NCBI GenBank assembly: GCA_036501345.1 | Contig: DASYAN010000505.1 | Span: forward strand, 1 to 7,067 | Direction of reading: 5' to 3' | Source of the DNA: DASYAN01 sp036501345 | Lineage (GTDB): Bacteria > Chloroflexota > Ktedonobacteria > Ktedonobacterales > Ktedonobacteraceae | Length of the DNA stretch: 7,067 nucleotides | Shown: positions 1-5,339 of the stretch, in pieces | How positions within the stretch are numbered: the stretch's first letter is position 1 | Layout of the letters: each line of letters opens with the position of its first letter | Position numbers and translations under genes: made by a program | Notes under the pieces: model-generated | Told to the model about the DNA's origin: nothing | The model's input: only the letters and a program-made list of their open reading frames with translations | The model's database searches: none

Positions 1-1351
1 GCTTGGACAGTGCTATGGGGACTGTCATAGCGTGATTTGCAGTGTTTAACACAACAATGCTAAGGGAGCCATTAGTATTGCTGAACGCAGTAACGAGCAA
101 GTTGTTATTGCTGGTCGTTGCACCGATGCGGGTTGCCCCAGGGCGGACAAAGCGACTGTAGTTCGCGAATGCCCAGAGCCGTTTTGAAACGTCAACCGAA
201 GAATTCTTATTGATACGGATAAGTGCCTGATTTTTGTTTAAAGGATCGTTGGCTGCTCCCCACCAATAGAAAAAGGCACTCACGTTGGCTGCCGTTAGAG
301 CTGTATAGATCTGTTGCGCCCAAATAATGCCAGAGTCAGTATTATTGGTGGAACTATCACCTTGGTCCCATGCAGTGGTCCAGGGTTTAAAGGTACCCCA
401 CTCGCTCTGCCAGATTCGTTTGTCTGGACTTACAGAGGGCACAGGAGAATCTGGTGGATGAACATAACCATGGCCGGAGTAAATTGGAACATAGGAAGAC
501 GCTATTGGATCATTTGCAATAGCAGGAACGTAGTCTTGCTTTGTCGTCAACCACGTCTCTGACTCGCAGCAGATGATTTGGGTACTGGTGCTTAACCCTG
601 CTTTTTTCAGGGTTGGCCCCAGCACTTTGACGAAATCATCGGCTTGCTGTGGAGACATTTGCATACTTGAATACGCTACTGGGATGTCTGGTTCGTTGAG
701 AAAACTAACATATGGGATTGTGATACCTTCTTTTTGGTAATCCTGAAGATAGTGTACGAGATAGTTCGCGTAGGCCTGCCGCCAATCCCCACTTCTGCAG
801 TATGCGCCGGGGCTTCCACAGAGTTGACCGCCGTTGGCCTCTGAGCCATTAGTCTTCATAAACCCAGGAGCACTCCAAGCATTGGCATACAACTGGGTAA
901 TGCCATAGTTCTTCTCTACCAGTTGCGACAACCAGACCTGACTCTGATCGTCCCCATTCCAGATGTAGGTGGGAGGAACTGCCGGGCTTCCGGGATTGGT
1001 TGGCTCTATTGTCGAGTCTGGGGTGGATGAAATCATATTACGGAGAATATCGAGCCCAGCCCCGCTTGAGGTGCTAAAGAGATCGTCGAGGACCTGTCGC
1101 TGAGTGGTTGGAGGTAAGCCATGTAAAAGACCTGCTTCTCCAAACGCCTCGGAAATGCCAAAACCATCGATGGTTTGATACTTTGTTGTGCTATCGACAG
1201 TAATCCCTGGTGCGTTATAAGATGGCGGAGGTGCAGGCGTCGGCGCGGTTTGCGTATCGGGCATAAGCCCGGTGCATCCAATGATGAGACTCGTGCATGT
1301 TAATAAGAGAAGAGATGGAATGACTACTTTGCGGAGCATGCCGTGCAACAT
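1..1351 (-). CDS. GH30-like secreted glycoside hydrolase lipoprotein, C-terminus cut by window edge
   Basis: An open frame of 450 codons runs from ATG at 1351 down to base 2 without a stop, so the C-terminus lies outside the window. Residues 1-26 form a lipoprotein signal: MLHGMLRK, a hydrophobic stretch, then lipobox I-I-G-C with C26 as the likely lipidated cysteine. A Thr/Pro/Ala-rich linker follows (about 31-48). The catalytic region begins at Q59-TIDGFG. It shows the GH30 hallmarks: NAWSAPGFMKTNG near 157-169, the acid/base Glu in FLNEPD (E220), the nucleophile Glu in IWQSEWG (E317), and NYSRFVRPG near 397-405 leading into the side beta-domain. GH30 enzymes cleave xylans, beta-1,6-glucans, galactans or glucosylceramides by a retaining mechanism; the substrate cannot be read here. 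The enzyme should act outside the cell, tethered to the membrane. GAAAGGAA at 1359-1366 is a well-placed ribosome site and supports ATG 1351 over the in-frame ATG at 1339. Family call fairly sure, specificity unknown. Confidence 0.85.
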   Translation of the reverse strand, partial: MLHGMLRKVVIPSLLLLTCTSLIIGCTGLMPDTQTAPTPAPPPSYNAPGITVDSTTKYQTIDGFGISEAFGEAGLLHGLPPTTQRQVLDDLFSTSSGAGLDILRNMISSTPDSTIEPTNPGSPAVPPTYIWNGDDQSQVWLSQLVEKNYGITQLYANAWSAPGFMKTNGSEANGGQLCGSPGAYCRSGDWRQAYANYLVHYLQDYQKEGITIPYVSFLNEPDIPVAYSSMQMSPQQADDFVKVLGPTLKKAGLSTSTQIICCESETWLTTKQDYVPAIANDPIASSYVPIYSGHGYVHPPDSPVPSVSPDKRIWQSEWGTFKPWTTAWDQGDSSTNNTDSGIIWAQQIYTALTAANVSAFFYWWGAANDPLNKNQALIRINKNSSVDVSKRLWAFANYSRFVRPGATRIGATTSNNNLLVTAFSNTNGSLSIVVLNTANHAMTVPIALSK

Positions 1352-1358
1352 GATCGTG

Positions 1359-1366
1359 TTCCTTTC
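1359..1366 (-). promoter_or_regulatory. Ribosome binding site of the GH30 gene
   Basis: On the minus strand GAAAGGAA lies 7 bases before the ATG at 1351-1349. No comparable site precedes the next in-frame ATG at 1339, so it fixes the start. Confidence 0.6.
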
Positions 1367-1420
1367 GATGTCCTTGCGGCACTTTCTCGGTAAGTTGTGC
1401 CAGAACATTCGGTACTTTTT

Positions 1421-1448
1421 ATTCTAAAACGTGCCTCCCTTTGTACAA
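1421..1448 (-). promoter_or_regulatory. Candidate promoter of the GH30 gene
   Basis: Read on the minus strand, TTGTAC (1448-1443) and TAGAAT (1426-1421) are separated by 16 bases. The -10 box matches TATAAT at five of six positions; the -35 box is weak (TTG only). It lies about 70 bases before the GH30 start. The -35 box overlaps the palindrome TTGTACAA at 1441-1448, which could be a small operator. Pattern match only. Confidence 0.3.
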
Positions 1449-1600
1449 GTAAAAGACCCCACCAGTTGTACTATGCTCGGCTTTTGCCCGGCATGGGCTT
1501 TAGTGTTGTGGTGGCTTGCTCAGAAGACATGAACTTGATCTTTTTGATGATCTACATCCCTCTCATTACCAAAAATTTACATTACTTTGAAATTTCTCCT

Positions 1601-1629
1601 ACAATTTTTAGATAAATTAGGCCTATAAT
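1601..1629 (+). promoter_or_regulatory. Candidate promoter for the GtrA-GT2 gene
   Basis: A perfect TATAAT stands at 1624-1629 in AT-rich sequence. The hexamer 17 bases upstream (ACAATT, 1601-1606) is a poor -35 box. A second pairing is TTGAAA at 1587-1592 with GATAAA at 1611-1616 (18-base spacer). Either would start a transcript roughly 195-210 bases before the proposed TTG start, giving a long leader that contains the small hairpins at 1657-1699. Confidence 0.35.
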
Positions 1630-1656
1630 AGCATCTGTAGGACAAACCACGAGACA

Positions 1657-1669
1657 AGGGCATTGCCCT
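1657..1669 (+). repeat. Short inverted repeat in the leader of the GtrA-GT2 gene
   Basis: AGGGCA and TGCCCT flank a single T, forming a perfect 6-base inverted repeat; as RNA it would be a 5-bp stem with an ATT loop. It is followed at once by TATATCAATATTG, which contains the palindrome CAATATTG (1674-1681). It could be an operator just downstream of the TATAAT at 1624-1629. There is no T-run, so it is not a terminator. Confidence 0.3.
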
Positions 1670-1818
1670 ATATCAATATTGTAGAGCGAAGCTTCTGCTC
1701 AGCCGTATGGTTGAATTGTGCTGTTGCAAGATGAATAGAGTTTCGCCTTCTAGTAGAGAAAAGTAGTGAGTTCAGAGTCAAGCTTTTGACACGGGGCTCA
1801 GATGATATAGTGTTGTTT

Positions 1819-1822
1819 GGAG
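1819..1822 (+). promoter_or_regulatory. Ribosome binding site deciding the TTG start at 1831
   Basis: GGAG lies 8 bases before TTG 1831. The local pattern TTTGGAG, short spacer, TTGAtAGAG recurs before the paralogous GtrA gene (TTTGGAG 4627-4633, TTGAcAGAG from 4640), which supports TTG as the start in both. No such site precedes the upstream in-frame TTG at 1786. Confidence 0.5.
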
Positions 1823-1830
1823 TGTTTTTC

Positions 1831-3204
1831 TTGATAGAGGCATCTGAAGTACATCACAGTGTCCAACAGACGCTTGACGGTATACAAAATAGTAAGGGAC
1901 AGCACCTTCCTCTCTGGAAGCGTTGGCCAGGACAATTCGTTCGCTTCGGCATTGTTGGCGGACTGAACACTTCACTTGATTTATTGATCCTCAATGGCTT
2001 ACTCTGGCTGTTTCCCACGACCAGTACAATCCTGATTTTGCTGTTCAATTCTCTTGCCTATGGCTTAGGTGCGGTGAACAGCTTTCTTTTCAATAAGTAT
2101 TGGACCTTTGCTCAGCGGCAGAGAATAACATGGAGTGAGGTGAGACGTTTCGCGGTCACCACACTTTTGGGCATTGGGTGTAACGATATGCTCATCTGGT
2201 GCGCTAACAATCTCTTTCATCCTCTGATAACTAACACAGCTCTGTGGATGAATGCCTCCAAAATTGTTGCTATTGCAGGGACGGTTTTCGTCTCCTACCT
2301 TGGGATGCGTCTATGGGTCTTTGTTAACCAATCACAGGAGGAAGATGCTCCTATGAAGTTGTCGTACCAGTCGAACATGAATGCTCTTGGAGGACCTATG
2401 AAGTCACTTTTAGCTTATCAGAAAACTGATGCATCTGGAAAGTCTATATCGGGTTATACAGTTGAAAACAGAGATCTGTTTAGTCTCTCTGTGGTTCTGC
2501 CAGCGTATAATGAAGAGCAGATCATTGCCCATACTGTATCAGGTATCCTTGATATACTTAAAATGTGGATGAAGGACTTTGAGGTAATTGTTGTCAACGA
2601 TGGGAGTACAGACCAAACTGCATCCATTGTTGCTGCTATGGGCGAAAAAGATTCCCATGTCCATCTGATTACGCATCCAATCAACCAGGGATATGGTGCT
2701 GCTCTGGTTAGCGGTTTTGCTTCCGCAACCAAAGAACGGACCTTTTTTATGGACTCGGATGGGCAATTTGATATTAGAGATCTGGCAACATTTTTTCCTT
2801 TCGTTGCAGCCTATGATGCGGTTATTGGTTATCGGATAGATCGCCAGGACACATGGGTTCGCAAACTCAATGCCTGGGGATGGAAACAGGTTATTGGGTT
2901 TGTGCTGAATGTGCATGTGCGTGATATTGACTGCGCATTTAAGCTCATCTCCACGGAGTTTCTTCATACGTATCCATTGGAAACACGTGGTGCCATGATT
3001 AACGCGGAATTGCTATATAAGTTGAAGCAGGCTGGGTGTACTTATAAAGAAGTGGGTGTACGCCATCTGCCGCGCCGGAGTGGACAAGCTACTGGTGCCA
3101 ATCCGGCTGTGATCGCTCGTGCCTTTCGAGAACTACTGGTGTCTGCTCATAAATGGAAGCAAGAGCAATACAAGTCTGTTCAGAAAGTGGGTAGCTGGAG
3201 ATGA
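1831..3204 (+). CDS. GtrA-like membrane domain fused to a family 2 glycosyltransferase
   Basis: The protein has 457 residues from TTG 1831; the frame stays open upstream to 1786. Residues about 35-165 are a GtrA-type membrane domain with four hydrophobic segments and the motifs FVRFGIVGGLNT (36-47), NSLAYGLGAVNSFLFNKYWTF (73-93) and MRLWVF (159-164). A polar linker (166-217) leads to a GT2 domain of dolichyl-phosphate-mannose-synthase type: VVLPAYNEE (221-229), VVNDGSTD (254-261), and the metal-binding DSDGQ (308-312, D308/D310). The C-terminus has no membrane helices. In known GtrB/GtrA or DPM1-like systems, GT2 makes a polyprenyl-phosphate sugar at the inner membrane face and GtrA is thought to flip it; the fusion would couple these steps. 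In the fusions I recall, GT2 comes first; here the order is reversed. An internal ribosome site and ATG 2353 (M175) could give GT2 alone (283 residues). The sugar is unknown. Confidence 0.88.
   Translation: MIEASEVHHSVQQTLDGIQNSKGQHLPLWKRWPGQFVRFGIVGGLNTSLDLLILNGLLWLFPTTSTILILLFNSLAYGLGAVNSFLFNKYWTFAQRQRITWSEVRRFAVTTLLGIGCNDMLIWCANNLFHPLITNTALWMNASKIVAIAGTVFVSYLGMRLWVFVNQSQEEDAPMKLSYQSNMNALGGPMKSLLAYQKTDASGKSISGYTVENRDLFSLSVVLPAYNEEQIIAHTVSGILDILKMWMKDFEVIVVNDGSTDQTASIVAAMGEKDSHVHLITHPINQGYGAALVSGFASATKERTFFMDSDGQFDIRDLATFFPFVAAYDAVIGYRIDRQDTWVRKLNAWGWKQVIGFVLNVHVRDIDCAFKLISTEFLHTYPLETRGAMINAELLYKLKQAGCTYKEVGVRHLPRRSGQATGANPAVIARAFRELLVSAHKWKQEQYKSVQKVGSWR
2336..2355 (+). promoter_or_regulatory. 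Internal ribosome binding site and ATG at the GtrA/GT2 junction
   Basis: AGGAGG at 2336-2341 is followed 11 bases later by an in-frame ATG at 2353-2355 (M175 of the fusion). This lies just after the last GtrA segment and before the GT2 domain, whose core begins near residue 219. A second pair follows: GGAGG at 2389-2393, then ATG at 2398 (M190), with a short 4-base spacing. Either could start a separate GT2 protein of 283 or 268 residues. Confidence 0.45.
2337..2404 (+). repeat. Imperfect direct repeat GGAGG...CCTATGAAGT in the linker
   Basis: CCTATGAAGT occurs at 2350-2359 and again at 2395-2404, 45 bases (15 codons) apart in the same frame. Each copy is preceded by GGAGG (2337-2341 and 2389-2393), at 8 and 1 bases distance. 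The encoded linker therefore reads ...APMKL...GPMKS.... It could be a remnant of a small duplication around an ancestral translation start. Confidence 0.4.
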
Positions 3205-3392
3205 AGTCTGCTCCTTTGGGGAACGGTGGGCGTGACAAATCTGGCTCCCATACATCCTCTTTTTGAAGAGATAAACCAATTGGTATGAAATATATCCTAG
3301 AAAAGCAAGCTGGGGTTGAAACAAGGTTAGAGGAAGAGATTATTCTCACTCCAACGGAGCATGCCTCATCCCAAGATTGCCTTTCTAGAATA

Positions 3393-3417
3393 TATCTTGT
3401 GATACAAGACTATCTTG
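3393..3417 (+). promoter_or_regulatory. Alternative hairpins overlapping the DUF2156 ribosome site
   Basis: TCTTGT (3395-3400) and ACAAGA (3404-3409) form a perfect 6-bp inverted repeat with loop GAT. The heptamer TATCTTG occurs both at 3393-3399 and at 3411-3417. CAAGA (3405-3409) can therefore pair either with the upstream TCTTG or with the downstream copy at 3413-3417. The downstream pairing reaches the first G of the GGAGG site (3417-3421). The two pairings exclude each other. Stems are short, so a regulatory role is only a suggestion. Confidence 0.3.
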
Positions 3418-3421
3418 GAGG
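3417..3421 (+). promoter_or_regulatory. Ribosome binding site of the DUF2156 gene
   Basis: GGAGG lies 8 bases before ATG 3430. Because the site falls inside the frame that opens at TTG 3415, it shows that 3430, not 3415, is the start. Confidence 0.75.
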
Positions 3422-3429
3422 TATTCCCA

Positions 3430-4563
3430 ATGTTATATCCGAAAGAACAACTTGTCCCAGTCTATCTGCCAGAGGAAGAACTGATCCGCTATTATGGTGG
3501 TCATACACTTGCGTTCTTCGGTCTGGCTCCAGAGAATTTGCATTTTCTGGCACCTGATGGAGAGGGACTGGTGAACTATCGGCTAGTAAACAATGTTGCC
3601 GTTGTGCTTGGTGAGCCAGTATGCTCGCCAGATGCAATTGAGTATGTGACTCGTAGCTTCCTTGATTTTTGCGCATTTCGTAATTGGCGTGTCGCTTTCT
3701 ATCAAGCATACCCTGAGCACTTGGCTGCATATCATGCCCTCAAATTGCGTGCATTCAAGATTGGGGAAGAAGCGATCATCAATCCTCAAACCTTTACACT
3801 CAGTGGCTCGGCTATGGCGAATGTGCGTACCAGTTCTCGACGCGCTGAGCGTGAAGGGGTAAGCATCCAGTGGTATGAAGGCGTACCTCCCACAGAGGTG
3901 ATGTATCAACTAGAGCAGCTCTCAAAGGCTTGGTTGGAGAGCAAAGCTGGCGAACATGCATCAGAGATGGGTTTCAGTATGGGAAGACTTGATGAATTGG
4001 TCGATACTGCTAAACGGGCTGACACGGTTGCTCACATCTCAACGAGACAAAACGTCTCTTATACAACTGTTCCACGACTTGTGACCGCAGTTGTAACGAC
4101 GAGTTCGGGCAAAGCTTGTGCATTTGTTACCTTTACACCCATCTATGGCTCTTTGACTATTGATGCGGATGCTCGGTCTACGTTGCAAGGTTGGGGCTGG
4201 ACCCTCGATTTGATGCGGAGGGCCTCAGATGCACCACCCGGAGTGATGGAACTGTTACTTGTGCGTGCCATCGAGCGCTTTCGATCGTGCGATGCGCGAG
4301 TCGTCAGCTTGGGTATGGTAGCAATGGCTGACACTAGGCAGGAGATAACTGGTGGTCAACGGCTGCTTATGAAGATTGCCACAGATCGTTTGGGCCTGTT
4401 TGAGACCCGCGACACACTCTTCAACTTCAAACAGAAGTTTCAACCAACCTGGGAGAGCCGTTATGTGATTACCGATGCAACTCTTGCCTTGCCGAAAGTT
4501 GCACTGGCGATACTACGTGTACGTAACTATTCAGGAAAAAATTTGATGAAACTGACAAATTAA
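3430..4563 (+). CDS. DUF2156 protein resembling the MprF lysyl-phosphatidylglycerol synthase C-terminal domain
   Basis: The protein has 377 residues from ATG 3430. It looks soluble, with no signal peptide or membrane segment. It follows the DUF2156 pattern along its whole length: a start like YYGGHTLAFFGL (21-32), GEGLVNYRLVNNVAVVLGEP (44-63), WRVAFYQAYPEHLAAYHAL (86-104), KIGEEAIIN (110-118), SSRRAEREGV (135-144), GFSMGR (181-186), LDLMRR (259-264), and the terminal FNFKQKFQPTWESRYV (331-346). In MprF this tandem GNAT-fold domain transfers lysine or alanine from aminoacyl-tRNA to phosphatidylglycerol on the inner membrane face, and a separate N-terminal membrane part flips the product. That flippase part is absent. 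The amino acid and acceptor cannot be read. The location between two GtrA genes suggests cell-envelope modification. Family call sure, reaction inferred. Confidence 0.85.
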   Translation: MLYPKEQLVPVYLPEEELIRYYGGHTLAFFGLAPENLHFLAPDGEGLVNYRLVNNVAVVLGEPVCSPDAIEYVTRSFLDFCAFRNWRVAFYQAYPEHLAAYHALKLRAFKIGEEAIINPQTFTLSGSAMANVRTSSRRAEREGVSIQWYEGVPPTEVMYQLEQLSKAWLESKAGEHASEMGFSMGRLDELVDTAKRADTVAHISTRQNVSYTTVPRLVTAVVTTSSGKACAFVTFTPIYGSLTIDADARSTLQGWGWTLDLMRRASDAPPGVMELLLVRAIERFRSCDARVVSLGMVAMADTRQEITGGQRLLMKIATDRLGLFETRDTLFNFKQKFQPTWESRYVITDATLALPKVALAILRVRNYSGKNLMKLTN

Positions 4564-4576
4564 GATGGTGTGGCTC

Positions 4577-4597
4577 CCAACAAGCATTGATTGTTGG
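4577..4597 (+). terminator. Hairpin 13 bases after the DUF2156 stop; weak or partial terminator
   Basis: CCAACAA (4577-4583) and TTGTTGG (4591-4597) form a perfect 7-bp stem with a 7-base loop. It is followed by CTTTAT, only a short T stretch, and the stem is modest in GC. It could attenuate transcription or mark an mRNA end between the DUF2156 and second GtrA genes, but it does not look like a strong intrinsic terminator. Confidence 0.3.
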
Positions 4598-4622
4598 CTT
4601 TATGTAGCAAGAGATATCGAGA

Positions 4623-4633
4623 GGAGTTTGGAG
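4623..4633 (+). promoter_or_regulatory. Ribosome binding sites of the second GtrA gene
   Basis: Two GGAG elements stand in tandem at 4623-4626 and 4630-4633. The second is 6 bases before TTG 4640; the first is 7 bases before TTG 4634 in the same frame. The frame opens at ATG 4565, but no ribosome site supports that codon. ATG 4658 is also possible. Confidence 0.45.
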
Positions 4634-4639
4634 TTGCCT

Positions 4640-5176
4640 TTGACAGAGACGAAAGAAATGCAGATATCGGGAGAGTTAGTCGATAAGACACAAGATACTC
4701 ATCATCGTCGATCATATATATGGAACAGCGCAATTTGGCAGTTTTTTCGTTACTGCCTAGTGGGCGGAGCAAACACGGGCATTGATTTGTTGACCTTCAA
4801 TATCCTGCTGTGGTGCTTTCCTACAAACAATGTGCTCGTCTTGGTGGGGTGCAATTCTGTGGCCTATGCCAGTGGCGCTGTGAGTAGTTTTTTATTGAAC
4901 AAGTACTGGACGTTTCGGCACAAGCAGGGAGTGACAAGGAAGGAACTGGTACGCTTTGCCATCAGCTTGTTTTTGGAAATCCTTTATAGTAATGGGCTGG
5001 TGTGGCTAGCAGGGAAGGCATTACAGCCATTGATTGGCAATGCTACGCTGTGGGCCAATACATCAAAAGTCTTGGCAGTCGTTGTTGGTGCTGTTATCTC
5101 GTACATCTTTATGCGATTTTGGATCTTTGCCAGTGGGTCGCAGGATCAACCGAAAAAGGAGGACCTACCGGGGTAG
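4640..5176 (+). CDS. GtrA-family membrane protein, paralogue of the upstream fusion's N-terminal domain
   Basis: The protein has 178 residues from TTG 4640 (203 if ATG 4565 is used). After a polar N-terminus of about 33 residues, four hydrophobic segments follow in the GtrA pattern: FFRYCLVGGANTGIDLL (35-51), a second with NSVAYASGAVSSFLLNKYWTF, a third around LVRFAISLFLEIL, and the last ending in MRFWIF. By manual alignment, close to half of the residues over about 130 positions match the GtrA part of the 1831-3204 protein. GtrA proteins are thought to move polyprenyl-phosphate sugars across the inner membrane. This copy has no attached glycosyltransferase; its polar tail ends at KEDLPG, aligning with the fusion's EEDAPMK linker. 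It may serve the GT39 enzyme downstream, or partner with the GT2 domain upstream. The start is uncertain among TTG 4634, TTG 4640 and ATG 4658. Confidence 0.85.
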   Translation: MTETKEMQISGELVDKTQDTHHRRSYIWNSAIWQFFRYCLVGGANTGIDLLTFNILLWCFPTNNVLVLVGCNSVAYASGAVSSFLLNKYWTFRHKQGVTRKELVRFAISLFLEILYSNGLVWLAGKALQPLIGNATLWANTSKVLAVVVGAVISYIFMRFWIFASGSQDQPKKEDLPG

Positions 5177-5182
5177 CGGTCC
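5161..5182 (+). repeat. Bulged hairpin over the stop codon of the second GtrA gene
   Basis: GGAC-CTAC, loop CGGG, then GTAG-(CG)-GTCC forms an 8-bp GC-rich stem with a 2-base bulge. It contains the TAG stop at 5174-5176. No T-run follows, so it is unlikely to be a Rho-independent terminator; it might slow ribosomes or stabilise RNA ends. Confidence 0.3.
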
Positions 5183-5307
5183 AGATCAAAACTCGTCAGG
5201 ATGGCTCATGGCGATGTGCAATACCGCTTGCAATAAAACTGGCCTTGCTCGTGTGCTTGGCCGGGAGAGTCAACGTACTTCTTTAAGAAATCTTGTTTTT
5301 ATTGCGA

Positions 5308-5321
5308 AGATATTAATATCT
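5308..5321. promoter_or_regulatory. Perfect 14-base palindrome upstream of the GT39 gene
   Basis: AGATATTAATATCT is self-complementary over all 14 bases and ends one base before the AAGGAG ribosome site at 5322-5327. Its position suits a dimeric repressor operator or a weak hairpin affecting ribosome access. In a window of this size a palindrome of this length could arise once by chance; the location is what makes it notable. A possible -35-like TTGTTT lies at 5294-5299 with no good -10 box. Confidence 0.35.
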
Positions 5322-5327
5322 AAGGAG
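5322..5327 (+). promoter_or_regulatory. Ribosome binding site of the GT39 gene
   Basis: AAGGAG lies 12 bases before ATG 5340, somewhat farther than usual. No other in-frame ATG, GTG or TTG lies closer, so 5340 is kept as the start. Confidence 0.55.
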
Positions 5328-5339
5328 CAGACGTTCTAT

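Larger units (their letters stand above)
1352..1830. other. Divergent intergenic region, 479 bases
   Basis: This spacer separates the minus-strand GH30 gene from the plus-strand GtrA-GT2 gene. It is AT-rich in its middle part (about 1540-1640) and contains candidate promoters facing both ways. On the plus-strand side it also holds short inverted repeats: AGGGCA/TGCCCT at 1657-1669, CAATATTG at 1674-1681, and GAAGCTTC at 1688-1695 flanked by GAGC/GCTC. A 72-codon frame at 1397-1615 resembles no protein I know and has no ribosome site. No gene is called here. Confidence 0.6.
3205..3429 (+). other. Spacer before the DUF2156 gene
   Basis: The 225 bases between the GtrA-GT2 stop and the DUF2156 start hold no convincing gene. 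They contain a palindrome ACCAATTGGT (3275-3284), a weak promoter-like pair TTGAAG (3263-3268) and TGAAAT (3286-3291) with a 17-base spacer, and the hairpin elements at 3393-3417. A frame opens at ATG 3285 and runs through the DUF2156 gene in another phase; it has no well-spaced ribosome site. Confidence 0.4.

Noticed and set aside
1033..1281. 82-codon minus-strand frame
   Set aside because: It is a shifted reading of the GH30 gene, which is open in the other phase across the whole region.
1397..1615. 72-codon open frame in the divergent spacer
   Set aside because: No ribosome site, no recognisable motifs, and it overlaps the candidate promoters; likely chance.
1786..1830. N-terminal extension of the GtrA-GT2 protein from TTG 1786
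   Set aside because: No ribosome site precedes 1786, while GGAG at 1819-1822 is well placed for TTG 1831 and the same arrangement recurs in the paralogue.
2539..2967. 142-codon minus-strand frame
   Set aside because: Lies entirely antisense to the well-supported GT2 domain and has no protein-family character.
4565..4639. N-terminal extension of the second GtrA protein from ATG 4565
   Set aside because: It begins one base after the upstream stop without a ribosome site and overlaps the 4577-4597 hairpin; tandem GGAG sites favour TTG 4634/4640.
5161..5182. Intrinsic terminator after the second GtrA gene
   Set aside because: A good stem exists but no T-run follows, and it overlaps the stop codon.
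5002..5286. 94-codon frame overlapping the end of the second GtrA gene
   Set aside because: Mostly an alternate phase of the GtrA coding sequence; the part beyond 5176 shows no family features.
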